DNA from: Gracilaria gracilis | Taxonomy: Eukaryota > Rhodophyta > Florideophyceae > Gracilariales > Gracilariaceae | NCBI GenBank assembly: GCA_030374805.1 | Contig: JARGSG010000193.1 | Coordinates: forward strand, 372,001-436,000 | Length of the DNA stretch: 64,000 nucleotides | Direction: 5' to 3' | Shown: piece by piece, positions 21,525 to 30,997 of the stretch | Position numbering within the stretch: position 1 is the stretch's first letter | Layout of the letters: each line of letters starts with the position of its first letter | The notes under the pieces: model-generated | The model's input: the letters and a program-made list of their open reading frames with translations, nothing else | Told to the model about the DNA's origin: nothing | Database searches by the model: none | Position numbers and translations under genes: made by a program

Positions 21525-23933
21525 TCAGGGACCAGCAACATTAAAGTCCTCCTTAATCCTCATACTCAGGGGCATGGCTGTGGACAGGTCCTCTCCAGTT
21601 AGCTCAATGCTCTTGTCGATGTGCCCTTCGCTCACCCTGAATGCCTTCCCTTGTTTGACGTAGATAGCAACTTTCTCAGACACCAGCAAACCTTCTTTAG
21701 CCGCCTCTGAAGCCAACAGGCCTCCCTGAATTCTCACATTCCCGGTACATCGCGGTGTAGCAAAACAGAGATCCTCCGCACTGAGCCAGTTCATAGGCTG
21801 TCTGCCGTTGATCAAAGCAAGCTTGAAAATATCTACGTTAATGAAGCTTCCGAGATCATTCACATCTCGAATAATCCTGTACCCCAAGAAACTGTGTCGA
21901 ATAATATTCGGATCCTCGCTTGACAACTTTAGCAAACCAAACAAACCCACCCAAAGAAACGTGAGTGTCTGGAGAGAATCGAACAGCCTTTCATACCAGT
22001 TCTCGCGACCGGCGGCGTTGAATATAGCGACAAGCATAGAACCAATTGCCGCGCCTACCGCGTATGCTCTCCAAAACCACGTTTTCAGGGGATGAAGGTT
22101 GGCACGCGCACCTTCAACGTCATATCTCATTTGTCCCATCCGGAATTGAGCGTATCCGATTGTCCTTGTCAGTTCAAACTCACCAAGTATCCTAGTACGC
22201 AATTCATTCAGCGACTCCACGTGAACATTGAGCTCTTGATCTCCAGAAGAAACATGATCGTGACGAATAACAGATCTGTCGGGATTTATAGAGGCTTCCG
22301 AGTATTCAAACTGACCATTACGAAATCCTTGAATTCTTTGGGGCGGGCGTATGTCAATAACATGCCAATTCATCCAAGGAGAAAAATTTAAGCGAGCTGC
22401 ACAGCGAGTTGCGGAATGCTTTACCGTACGTCCCAATCGCTGGGGGAGGTCGACAATCTTATTCCAACCAGACGAGCAGAGACCTGCAATTGAAATATTT
22501 CCAGGATGCGGTTCCATGCTTCTAAATCTTGGGTCAACGAACCGTCCGAAGCTTAGAATTTGCCTATACTCTAAAATCCCAGGGATTACAAGATCGATTG
22601 CACCCCGGATTGCACCCCTTAATCGTTTCACTGCACTTTCAAAATCAGGTCAGTAGTGTTTAACCAATAGCCCAACTCTGGAACAAACTCGTGTCGCATA
22701 GAAAACACCACACTTACAAAGAGATGGTCGCAGCATTACACGATCAGAGAGCCAGCCATACTTTCCGTGTTCGACAAAAACTACAAATCTTCCCACCCTG
22801 TACAGGCCGCGAGCAGCATACGCAAGAATGGGGTACCATTCCCGAATCATATCGCCAAACTCTATTTCGGCTTCTCTGTTCTTTCGATCATCCAGAATTG
22901 GAGCACTGTTCGATCTAGGAGCGTTACTGATTGAATGCTGCACGGCGTTTGCTTCTCGTTCCAGTGCAATGGCGTAAACCGCAGTAGTCCACGCACTGAA
23001 TCTGTACCGCCCACAAAATGTTGCAACGAAGCCGTTGTGTATTCGCCAACAGTATCCTTCCCTGTCATTATCCCAGACATGAAGACCATTGGTTCCAAGT
23101 GCAAAGCCATCTGGGTTTCTGAAGCACCTATAGGTTGGGAGAGCAGAGGATGGCGCTGAAGACTGGCCGGTCGAAGGTTCTGAGGGGACAGGAGTTGATG
23201 ATGGTCCTTCTACGCGGAAGGATGCATAGCCGTTTTTCGGCATCGGCTTTGGAAAGTAATCAAGTAAACGGTGTGGAACAGAATGAGATTCAACCTCCAG
23301 CACGCCGAGCACACGCAAATAATCATTTTTCATGGGCGAAGGGTTGTCAAATCGGCTGCCAAATCTGAGAAAGAATATAGAGCATAGCAGACTAATATCG
23401 ACCACCCAAGTGCTTTCCACATTGCTTGTTTCGTGATATATGTAGACCGACAGAAACTGTTGTGCCTTTAAACTCTTTTTTTCCACAATGCGTTCCATGC
23501 CACTGAGTTGCGTACGACTTTCTACAGCAAAAGAATCATCCTTGGATGTTATGACGATAACGCTCATGTTCCTCATAGCATCTCTGGAAGCTTCGCTCGC
23601 TCGAAGAATTTGATGCGAGTTGCTGTTCGAGGCGAGAACTGAATGAGCGAACATCCACCTATGCACGACTGTTGCAAGAGCTTCTCCGTCAAGGTCAACT
23701 TTTTCGCCAAGGTCAGCCTCTACATCGATGTAAAGATGCAGTTCCCATTCGGTCACATGTTCACTTGGCGACCTGGACTGGTTGTCTGACGCGGTGTTAT
23801 TCGTACGCAAGGGTTTTCGAAAATGCACTTGTTGTTCCTCCGAGGTCTCGCTAAAATGATCATATTCAATGTCCGGGCGAGCATGATGGTACAAGGAATA
23901 GGTTACCCGGGAAGACAAGCCCAAGCTCTTCAT
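21525..23933 (-). CDS. Unknown membrane protein with one in-frame TGA
   Basis: One minus-strand frame stays open from the ATG at 23933 to the stop at 21525 except for a single TGA near 22647-22649, where the protein reads LLVKHY-stop-PDFESAVKRL. The first ATG in the frame is at 23933; the frame is open farther upstream but without ATG. Hydrophobic segments are seen in STWVVDISLLCSIFFLRFG (first half) and, in the second half, in WFWRAYAVGAAIGSMLVAIF and LFDSLQTLTFLWVGLFGLL, suggesting two or three membrane spans. No known domain is recognised. A TATATAA-like box sits at 24383-24391 in minus sense. The TGA may mark a recent pseudogene, two adjacent genes, a very short intron or a sequence error. 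Confidence 0.5.
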
Positions 23934-24749
23934 CGCGAATGTAACTCGACACCAGTTCAGGAGTTTCAGTGGGTACGAATGCTGTAAACAGTACCAATGG
24001 GAGAAAGAGTGGATTGTAGTGTGCGAGTGCGAGATGGTGAAGACTGAGGCGCTCACGATGTTGGTGTGTATCTCTGAAGAGCTACTCTTGGATGACTCGC
24101 CATGAAGGAGGGTGTTTTGCAATCGAGATCTGCCAAGTTGGCAGTGCCAACTGGAAAGTGTGTGTGGAGCACGATGCGCGCTGCCATCGAAGGTGTGCGC
24201 TGCCGATTGGCTGTGATCTCAAAAGTGATTGCCGATGGTGACAGGGAAGACGCTTCAAAAAGAAAAGCAAGAAATGTTTTGTGGAATACAAATCAATTGA
24301 ATTGCCAATGCCACCTAAGTGCCACCTGCCACATATGCCACGCCACAAGTGGCCAACGCGAACAGGCACATTTTACACAGAGTTTATATAACTTTACAGA
24401 GGCCACAATTGTTTCATGTGCGATTTCGCGCGTTCGCTGTAATGCGGTTTGCTTGCAGAGCGACGCGTGTCGTGGCAGCTCCCACGCGAGTGCTCATCTC
24501 GTTCATGTGACTTTACAGTACTGTATCATTTCATTTTCAACGCTCTACGCAAAAGCAGCAGCGTCTCCCACGACGCCGTCGCTATACGTGCTCCCCGTCC
24601 AAAGCTCATATCTATTGCTGTACATTCGCGTGCCTTGGGACGTGTCGCGCGCACAACGCAGCTCACCGTTGACAACACATCTGCAGCGTCGTTCCAACCC
24701 CTCGCCGGGCGCACTTCCACGTTCACAACCTTTAGAACAGCGGCAGCGC

Positions 24750-26072
24750 TCATTGCTTCAACATCACCGTCACCTGCACGCCTTCACCGCCTGCCACCGC
24801 GCCCACTGTAATCTCGCGGTTCACCGTCTTGTTATCCCAGTAGAACGGCATGGCCATGGTGTCGCGGTACAGGAAGTACGGAGCGTCCCGCCCAGTAAAT
24901 ACAAGTTCGTCATCCAAGTAGAAATCCACTTTTGGCACGGCTTTGTTCACCACAGCCTCCACCCCAATGCGCGAGTACACGCTGATGTCAACCACGCTTC
25001 CATTTCGAAGCGTTCGACTCGGAATCTTATCGGCCCACAACAACAGTTGCTGAATCACACCGCTACCAACCTCACCCCTTCGCGGCACTCTTCTCCCATA
25101 ACTGCGCTTCACTGCCTCGGACATTGGTTCACGAGGCGGTGCAGATCTTCCACCATCACGCGGCTCGATGGCAATGTCTGCACATTGATAATATTCCTCG
25201 GTGATCCGTTCAGGTCCACCACAGGGAACCTTTTGTCGCGCCACCCCGCCACGAGCGTCACCCTGCCCGATGCAAGTTCCCCACGACGGTCGGTCAGGCC
25301 CGTCAAAGTAGTCGAGCACTCCAGGGGGGTTGCAATCGTTTGCCGACACCCAGTACCATTGCAACACGCAATGCTCACAGTGCAGATCGGGCGGTAGTTG
25401 AAAGGTGGCGTATTCGGGAGCGAAATTGTCGTATCCAGCCATGATGTCGTGGGAGCACGGCAGATACCAACGGCCGGGATAGTTTCGATCAATGGGCCCG
25501 CATTTGTACGATCTGCCAGAATCGCATTCGGCGTTGGGAGCTCGGTTGAGTTGCACACATCCGCCGTTGGCAAAGCAGCTTGGCGAGATATCTCCATCAG
25601 CACATTTGGCCACATCGCACACATGAGCTTCCATAAAGCCGTTGTGATGAGCGGTGATAACTGTTCCGATTCCAATCGTACCTCCCTGTCGAAAGCGCGA
25701 CACAATCGTCCCATTGTAGTAGAACTCGCCGCCTTTGAGATGGTCTTGCGTACGCCATAGAGCGTCACCACACACTCCTGCGCGCCACACAAACGTCTTG
25801 TCATACGGGTCGTATGGATACCACCCGCGAGAACCGGCCGCTACCTGTTGCGACTGCATGCCCGTTAGCTTGGAGCTGTTCTTCACACCGGCCGGAAACA
25901 GCACGTAATAATCTCGAGGCGCGTCGGCATCGACGGTGGATGGCACAAAATCTGATTGAAGAAGTGCTCCGCGTTGCCGCGGTTCAATCATGCAACCATG
26001 GGCGTGCACCAGAGGCAGAATGCATGATAGTAAGGCTACGCCGAGAAAGAGAGCTCGTGGAGACAGACTCAT
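24750..26072 (-). CDS. Secreted copper LPMO-like protein with C-terminal Ig-like domain
   Basis: Lytic polysaccharide monooxygenases oxidatively cleave crystalline polysaccharides with one copper ion outside the cell. The chosen start (26072) gives a clean signal peptide ending LPLVHA, so that mature protein begins with histidine (His25), the first half of the copper histidine brace. The second is probably His143 in ITAHHNGFMEAHVCD. CVLQWYWVSANDC matches the conserved LPMO core strand seen in chitin-active AA10/AA15 and related families. About 18 cysteines suggest several disulfides. Residues about 350-440 look like an Ig-like module (VDFYLDDELVFTGRDAPYFL), possibly for binding. An in-frame ATG at 26150 would hide the signal peptide and was not chosen. 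The exact LPMO family and substrate are unknown. Confidence 0.8.
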   Translation of the reverse strand: MSLSPRALFLGVALLSCILPLVHAHGCMIEPRQRGALLQSDFVPSTVDADAPRDYYVLFPAGVKNSSKLTGMQSQQVAAGSRGWYPYDPYDKTFVWRAGVCGDALWRTQDHLKGGEFYYNGTIVSRFRQGGTIGIGTVITAHHNGFMEAHVCDVAKCADGDISPSCFANGGCVQLNRAPNAECDSGRSYKCGPIDRNYPGRWYLPCSHDIMAGYDNFAPEYATFQLPPDLHCEHCVLQWYWVSANDCNPPGVLDYFDGPDRPSWGTCIGQGDARGGVARQKVPCGGPERITEEYYQCADIAIEPRDGGRSAPPREPMSEAVKRSYGRRVPRRGEVGSGVIQQLLLWADKIPSRTLRNGSVVDISVYSRIGVEAVVNKAVPKVDFYLDDELVFTGRDAPYFLYRDTMAMPFYWDNKTVNREITVGAVAGGEGVQVTVMLKQ

Positions 26073-26986
26073 CGTGGTGGATGGATGTGCAGGACGTAGC
26101 GTGGAATAGGGGTAGTCGTTCATGCAAAGTCGTGAGATGCAGAGTGCCAAATGCGAAGGGGAGAGCTGCGTGCGAGAGGCGGGGTCGGTGGTAAGGTAAG
26201 GTCGGCGCCAGGAGTGGGTGTTTAAGTTTTTACTTCCAGAGGCTTATGTAGCGCGTTGCGTGTTTCATATTGGAAGGCGAGGAGCCATTGACGTGGAGGG
26301 CGTGCAGCGCAGCTTGAATGGTGCCGGTTGTAGGCATGATCTATGGACGGTCAACGCAAGATGAAGAAGAGAAGGGCCGCTTCAACGCCACGCTCTTCAT
26401 GTGCGACGACGTTGAGCGTCGTGGCGACGCGAGGCGATTAGATGAGCGCTCATACATAAGATCGTTTTCTCAAGATTGTTGAAAGTTCAAATACATGAAC
26501 TGCACGCCCTGTGTCACAAGAGAGCATAGCGCCAATAGCTCATCTGTTTTCTAATAAAGATGACAGTCATTTGCATGGCTAACACCTGGCTGATCAACAG
26601 CAGAAAATAGTGCTGTACGTGTAGCTGCCGAAAAAAGATTAGTGCGCTGAAAACGTACACGCGTGCTACTGTTACAGCGATACACTGGTACAGCTGTACA
26701 CTGGTCAGCTGTACAATTTGAGCACCCGTATTTTGTGTACCGGCTTACATACCCGGTATCTATTTCGGTTGCACTACAATCCGCACTATCCCATCAGTGG
26801 CGCCGTGGCTCAAATTGAACTATTTGAATAAATAATACGTAACCAATATTTATCTTCATTAAATATAGAAAATAAAGGCGAAGCCACGGTGGCAGTGTTG
26901 ATTGGCTTGCGTGCGAGAAATGCTCGCTGAGATATACTGTACTAACGTCGCGTCCGCATCGCACCCCCACCCACAACACCAGCGCC
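26073..26986. other. Intergenic region between LPMO and SDR genes
   Basis: No gene is visible. Near 26675-26717 the words GTACAGCTGTACACTGG and GTCAGCTGTACA form a small palindromic cluster. The two genes are divergent, so this stretch should hold both promoters. Confidence 0.4.
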
Positions 26987-27796
26987 ATGAAGAAGACCAT
27001 CCTCATTACGGGCGCCACCGACGGCATCGGCCTCGAAACCGCAAAGCAGCTCGCCGCTCTCGGCCACTCCATGCTCATCCACGGCCGCAACGCCGCCAAA
27101 CTCACCGCCACGCAAACGCTGCTCTCGCGCATTCGCGCCGCCAGCGTCGTCGACACGTACCGCGCCGACCTGTCCGTGCTGTCGGAGGTGCGAGCCATGG
27201 GCGACGCGCTGTGCGCAAAACACGCTTCCCTGGACGTGCTGATTAACAATGCGGGCGTGTATAGCGCTTCCAATCCACTCACTGCGCTCGGCTTGGATGT
27301 GCGCTTCGTGGTCAATGCGATCGCGCCTTACGTGTTGACCACGCGCTTGTTGCCTCTTATGTCGTCGCAAAGCCGTGTCATTAACCTCTCATCCGCCGCG
27401 CAGCAAACCGTCAGTCTCAAAGCACTGTCCGGAAACAGTCGTCTGTCCGATGGCGCAGCGTACGCGCAGAGCAAACTGGCGCTCACCATGTGGTCCGTGC
27501 ATCTGTCCAAGTCATGCGGCAGCGATGCGCCTTCGATCGTCGCCGTCAACCCCGGCTCGTTTTTGGGCACAAAGATGGTCAGGGATGCGTACGGTGTGGC
27601 GGGAAACGATGTGAAAGTAGGCGCCGACATTCTTGTGCGCGCCGCGTGCGGCGAAGAATTCGCAAATGCGTCCGGACGATACTTTGACAACGACCAGGGT
27701 AAATTCTCACGGCCACATAGAGATGCGATGGACGCAACGAAGAACGAGAAACTTGTGCATGAAATCGATAGCTTGCTGGCTGCCAACAAAGACTGA
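26987..27796 (+). CDS. Short-chain dehydrogenase/reductase
   Basis: A complete 269-residue classical SDR. The NAD(P)-binding glycine motif TGATDGIG is at residues 8-15, NNAG at 87-90, and the catalytic serine in INLSSAA near 135-136. The YxxxK pair is Tyr159 and Lys163 (AYAQSK). Such enzymes oxidise or reduce alcohols, ketones or sterol-like substrates with NAD(P)(H). HGRN after the second strand resembles retinol-dehydrogenase/WW-oxidoreductase-type SDRs, which prefer NADP(H), but the substrate cannot be read from sequence. There is no signal peptide, so it is probably cytosolic. The first ATG in frame gives the usual SDR start two residues before the first strand. Confidence 0.9.
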   Translation: MKKTILITGATDGIGLETAKQLAALGHSMLIHGRNAAKLTATQTLLSRIRAASVVDTYRADLSVLSEVRAMGDALCAKHASLDVLINNAGVYSASNPLTALGLDVRFVVNAIAPYVLTTRLLPLMSSQSRVINLSSAAQQTVSLKALSGNSRLSDGAAYAQSKLALTMWSVHLSKSCGSDAPSIVAVNPGSFLGTKMVRDAYGVAGNDVKVGADILVRAACGEEFANASGRYFDNDQGKFSRPHRDAMDATKNEKLVHEIDSLLAANKD

Positions 27797-28229
27797 ATTG
27801 AACACATACGAGTACGGCTACTTATTTTCCAGTTACGTTCGTCTCAGTCGACAACTCTCCTCCGGTCGTCACATAAATATCGCAAAGGAAACAAAGCCCG
27901 TAACGTGCATTGGAACCTATCACTGGGGACAGCGATCGCCCAATAAATGGAACTGAGCTAATGTGCAGCCACGTCCAAGAAGATGTAATCTGTATTTGTT
28001 AGAATGAAACGCTGTTCCCTTTCATATCCATGCAGAGGCCATGACAGGAACTCTTATCTTCATATGCCACTAATATCCTTCATGCTCCAAGCTCATACCA
28101 TTTTGGAAGTAAAACTTGAATTGGGCTTACACTAGGTCCACATTTACGGTGATATCGAATTCTATTTTAATGTTAACCCTTGCATGTAAATCTACAGACT
28201 ATGTTGATAAAACCTCCAGGAAGATAAGC
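27797..28229. other. Gene-free stretch after the SDR gene
   Basis: AT-rich sequence without coding signal. It probably contains the 3' end of the SDR transcript. Confidence 0.4.
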
Positions 28230-28980
28230 TTCAGACGAGAAACTCATATATATATCGTTACCGATTCATGTCCCCTATGTGTATACCTTCATCTGCGTAG
28301 GTACACCCAGTAACCGCATATAGAGCGGGCCACACCATTTGACGAAGCAATTTTGGGAAGATGGAAACACATATTTGTGTGGGCCACAACAACATAGGTA
28401 CCACATTATGTAAGGTGCAAAAACAAATAGTGTGGACCACAATATTTATTCTTGACTCAAATAATGTGACCTCAGATGACATTACAATATCAATTACGTC
28501 GAGGCGATCTCCACCTCAAAGTGGTTCCGATGTCTGTGCGGCGAGGTAAGAAGCTTGATCAGTATGTGTGGGGCTTATAATGGTATTCTGGTAATAATGT
28601 GGAGGAGAAGCCACAGGTGACGCTCTTTGAAACGCTGCCAGAACGGGAGATCCCGTAGTTGGAACGTTCATTGGCAGAAGGGCGCTGGTGGTGGAACTGG
28701 GGCAACTGTTGGGCATCGTCGAAACATGATTTCTCGCAAGGTAGCCAAGGTCGTTTGAGTTTGCCGCGCAAAATGCGCCGGGCACCCACATTAATTTAGA
28801 CAATGGGTCTAAGGGTATGCACCAGATATGGTGGTAACAGCCCACTTTATTTATGTTACCACACTATTTGTGCACCCAATATAAATGCGGTCACTGGGTG
28901 TATACATCTGCATAGAACTAAACTCGTAGATCGTACATCTGTTAGGCCTATATCTGTATATGTCAGTTTCTCGTCAAGAA
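28230..28980. mobile_element. MITE-like element with degenerate long inverted repeats
   Basis: The left end GACGAGAAACTCATATA (from 28234) is mirrored by TATATGTCAGTTTCTCGTC at the right (to 28975). Inside, ACACCCAGTAACCGCATATA near 28300 is mirrored by ATAAATGCGGTCACTGGGTGT near 28880. The arms extend over about 100-150 bp each with many differences and gaps. It encodes no transposase, so it looks like an old nonautonomous foldback DNA element. No clear target duplication is seen. Confidence 0.45.
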
Positions 28981-29314
28981 AAGGGATTCGTATAATATAT
29001 GTCTATTAAAGTCCTACTATCCAATGCGATAAAGAGCAGCTCTCTTTATAAGAAGTGCAAGTTCGTTGAAAACGATCTGATTTCGATCATTTCTGAGAAG
29101 TTGGTTAAACTTTAAAGTGATTAGAGACTGGGTTTTCTCCGTTGATACTCCCAGTGCTAGCAAAAAAAGTTCACCATGGTGGAGATGTAGCTTTCTACCC
29201 TTTACACAAGGACTGAAATTAGAAGGTATATGCTAAAAACTTTCTCAGCCCGCCACACTGCTTCCTCTCAGACGAGCGTCGCACGAGAGTCTGAGCGATT
29301 ATGAAGACGGTTGA

Positions 29315-29322
29315 TATAAAAG
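29315..29322 (+). promoter_or_regulatory. TATA box candidate before the cysteine-rich frame
   Basis: TATAAAAG. A possible 5' splice site (CATCT|GTAAGAG near 29448) and acceptor (TTTTAG near 29519) would remove about 70 bases and join an untranslated exon to the frame at 29539. Confidence 0.3.
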
Positions 29323-29538
29323 ATGAGTGACACGTACAGAGAACCAGCGCAGAGAGCGACGGAGTTGCTCAACTGTTTTGTAATTGTGCTCATATCACGC
29401 CCTGTCGATTTCCACCAATCCTCGACTTTGCTGTCTCCGTCATCTGTAAGAGAGTGGACAAGCGGGAGACTCTCGTTTGGATGAAACTCAGTTTACAATG
29501 TATGAGTTTAGGGGTTTTAGGGTTTCACGATAGACCTA

Positions 29539-29829
29539 ATGGGGCAGTGTGTCCCGTGTGGGTCGAAGAGGTACCGTGGGGCTGGTAACCCTTTTTGCCG
29601 TTTCTGCGAGGAGGCCGATCCGGACGAGGTGGTGGCGACCGAGTATGCCCGTATGGTTTGCGCTGAGGATGAATTTGTGAGGTGTGACGGAAGTTGTGGG
29701 AAATGTGCAATCGGGCAAAGAATGGTCAACAAGACTTGCGTAGACTGTGAAGAAGGTTCTGGAAGCCCGGGAGGAAGAAACCCTTTTTGTGTCATGTCTG
29801 TTGGGCGCATGCATCGCGATGATGCCTAG
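29539..29829 (+). CDS. Cysteine-rich ephrin-receptor/GCC2-like fragment
   Basis: A 96-residue frame with ten cysteines arranged as repeated CxxC pairs (CVPCGSKRY, FCRFCEEAD, CGKCAIGQRMVNKTCVDC). IGQRMVNKTCVDC resembles the GCC2/ephrin-receptor-like repeats of secreted and cell-surface proteins. There is no signal peptide. An upstream exon is possible (see the TATA and splice candidates), otherwise it is a fragment of a larger extracellular protein. Similar CxxC modules occur at the end of the secreted protein at 54367-56205. Function unknown. Confidence 0.4.
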   Translation: MGQCVPCGSKRYRGAGNPFCRFCEEADPDEVVATEYARMVCAEDEFVRCDGSCGKCAIGQRMVNKTCVDCEEGSGSPGGRNPFCVMSVGRMHRDDA

Positions 29830-29959
29830 TGAGGTACCAGCCTCACTACGGTGGTGCTTCTGCCAATTCATGGTCAGGAACAAGGAAGCGGTGAACAAGA
29901 CAATAAATGCTTCAAATACCAGAGACAATTCGCTGACAGATCAGTTCTGTTACAGTTAG

Positions 29960-30441
29960 ATTGGTGTCGGTCTAGCGCAATTACCGTGTTTCGTTTTCTA
30001 AATGCCACATTGTTCAGAAGCCCTATATGACAGAGCACTCGAGCGCACTAAAGAACAATTGCTGGCCTTGGAGGGCAGTCCCCGTGTTTCAAACTCAAGT
30101 CAGTCGAATTTGCTCAGAAGTAAACTTAAAACATCAATAAACACGCTAAATTTCTCAAAGAGAATCATGTAATGTTAACCAGTTATCAAAGAGAATCATA
30201 TACAATATTGTTTGCAAAATTTTTGATAATGATCTTTGAAATACTCAAGGTAAAGTGAGCACATTCAAAAACTATTCAAGTATTTGAATTTCAAATTTAA
30301 ATCTGACGACTCATTTGCATTCTCTTTGTATGAACACCTTTTTAATTGCACAAGTCAGATATGCATAAATTGGCTAACCAAACCGCTAAATCCAAACAAC
30401 ATTGGATTGTCACGATTCCCTTTCGAAAACTTTTTGAGTTT
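29960..30441. other. AT-rich gene-free stretch
   Basis: No coding or RNA signal is seen up to the left end of the piggyBac-type element. Confidence 0.4.
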
Positions 30442-30445
30442 CTAG

Positions 30446-30504
30446 TGTCTATCGGACCAACGCGTTGACCTCATATGAGGTCAAAATGACCTCATATGAG
30501 GTCA
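30446..30504. repeat. Left terminal region with two 18-bp palindromes
   Basis: TGTCTATCGGACCAAC is followed by TGACCTCATATGAGGTCA at 30466-30483 and again at 30487-30504. The palindrome is perfect in both copies and is a likely transposase-binding site. Confidence 0.8.
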
Positions 30505-30557
30505 GCCCGTTGAGAGAGTAAAATAAACCAAAAAATTACATTCCGGACCTATAATGC

Positions 30558-30589
30558 GGACTTTTCAAATTTCAAAATTTGAAAAGTCC
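30558..30589. repeat. Short hairpin in the left arm of the transposon
   Basis: GGACTTTTCAAATTT and its complement face each other across one or two bases. Confidence 0.6.
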
Positions 30590-30633
30590 TTGAACAGTCG
30601 TTTAAGTAGTAGTCTGTAGGGCAAAACGGCCAG

Positions 30634-30705
30634 TAATCACAGCTCAGTGGATAAGATATCCTATGTGAGCAAATTAAACGTGAGTTCAAACCTCGCTGAG
30701 TTTAT
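30634..30705 (+). ncRNA. tRNA-like pol III promoter remnant
   Basis: AGCTCAGTGGATAAGAT resembles a tRNA D-arm/A box, and GAGTTCAAACCTC 31 bases later resembles a T-arm/B box (GWTCRANNC). The acceptor and T stems do not pair well, so it is not a working tRNA. A tRNA-derived SINE fragment carried in the transposon arm is the likeliest reading. Confidence 0.35.
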
Positions 30706-30997
30706 TAAAACTCGAAAACTCCTTATGGAGCTCGACTAATTCTAGTAATATGTTTACACTAAGAACGTTTTCAACACCCACTTGAACAACAGACAGAACA
30801 AGGTGACATCTGTTAAAGGGGCAGTTTCGTCAGAGTGTAAACATTATCTAGCATGTTCAATAACGCGGATTGAATTAGTAGGGGGCTTAAGGCAAATGAA
30901 CACTTGTTGATAATGTGATTCTTTATGTGTTTTTATTCAATATCAGCGCTTGTTTACTTCTATGTTGACGTTGTTGTTGACAACAGATGTGCTTCAA

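Noticed and set aside
24102-25397. Long plus-strand open frame (431 codons)
   Set aside because: It lies mostly opposite the LPMO gene, whose motifs are clear, and its own translation has no domain-like character.
28516-28845. Minus-strand frame of 109 codons
   Set aside because: It lies inside the foldback element and has no recognisable features.
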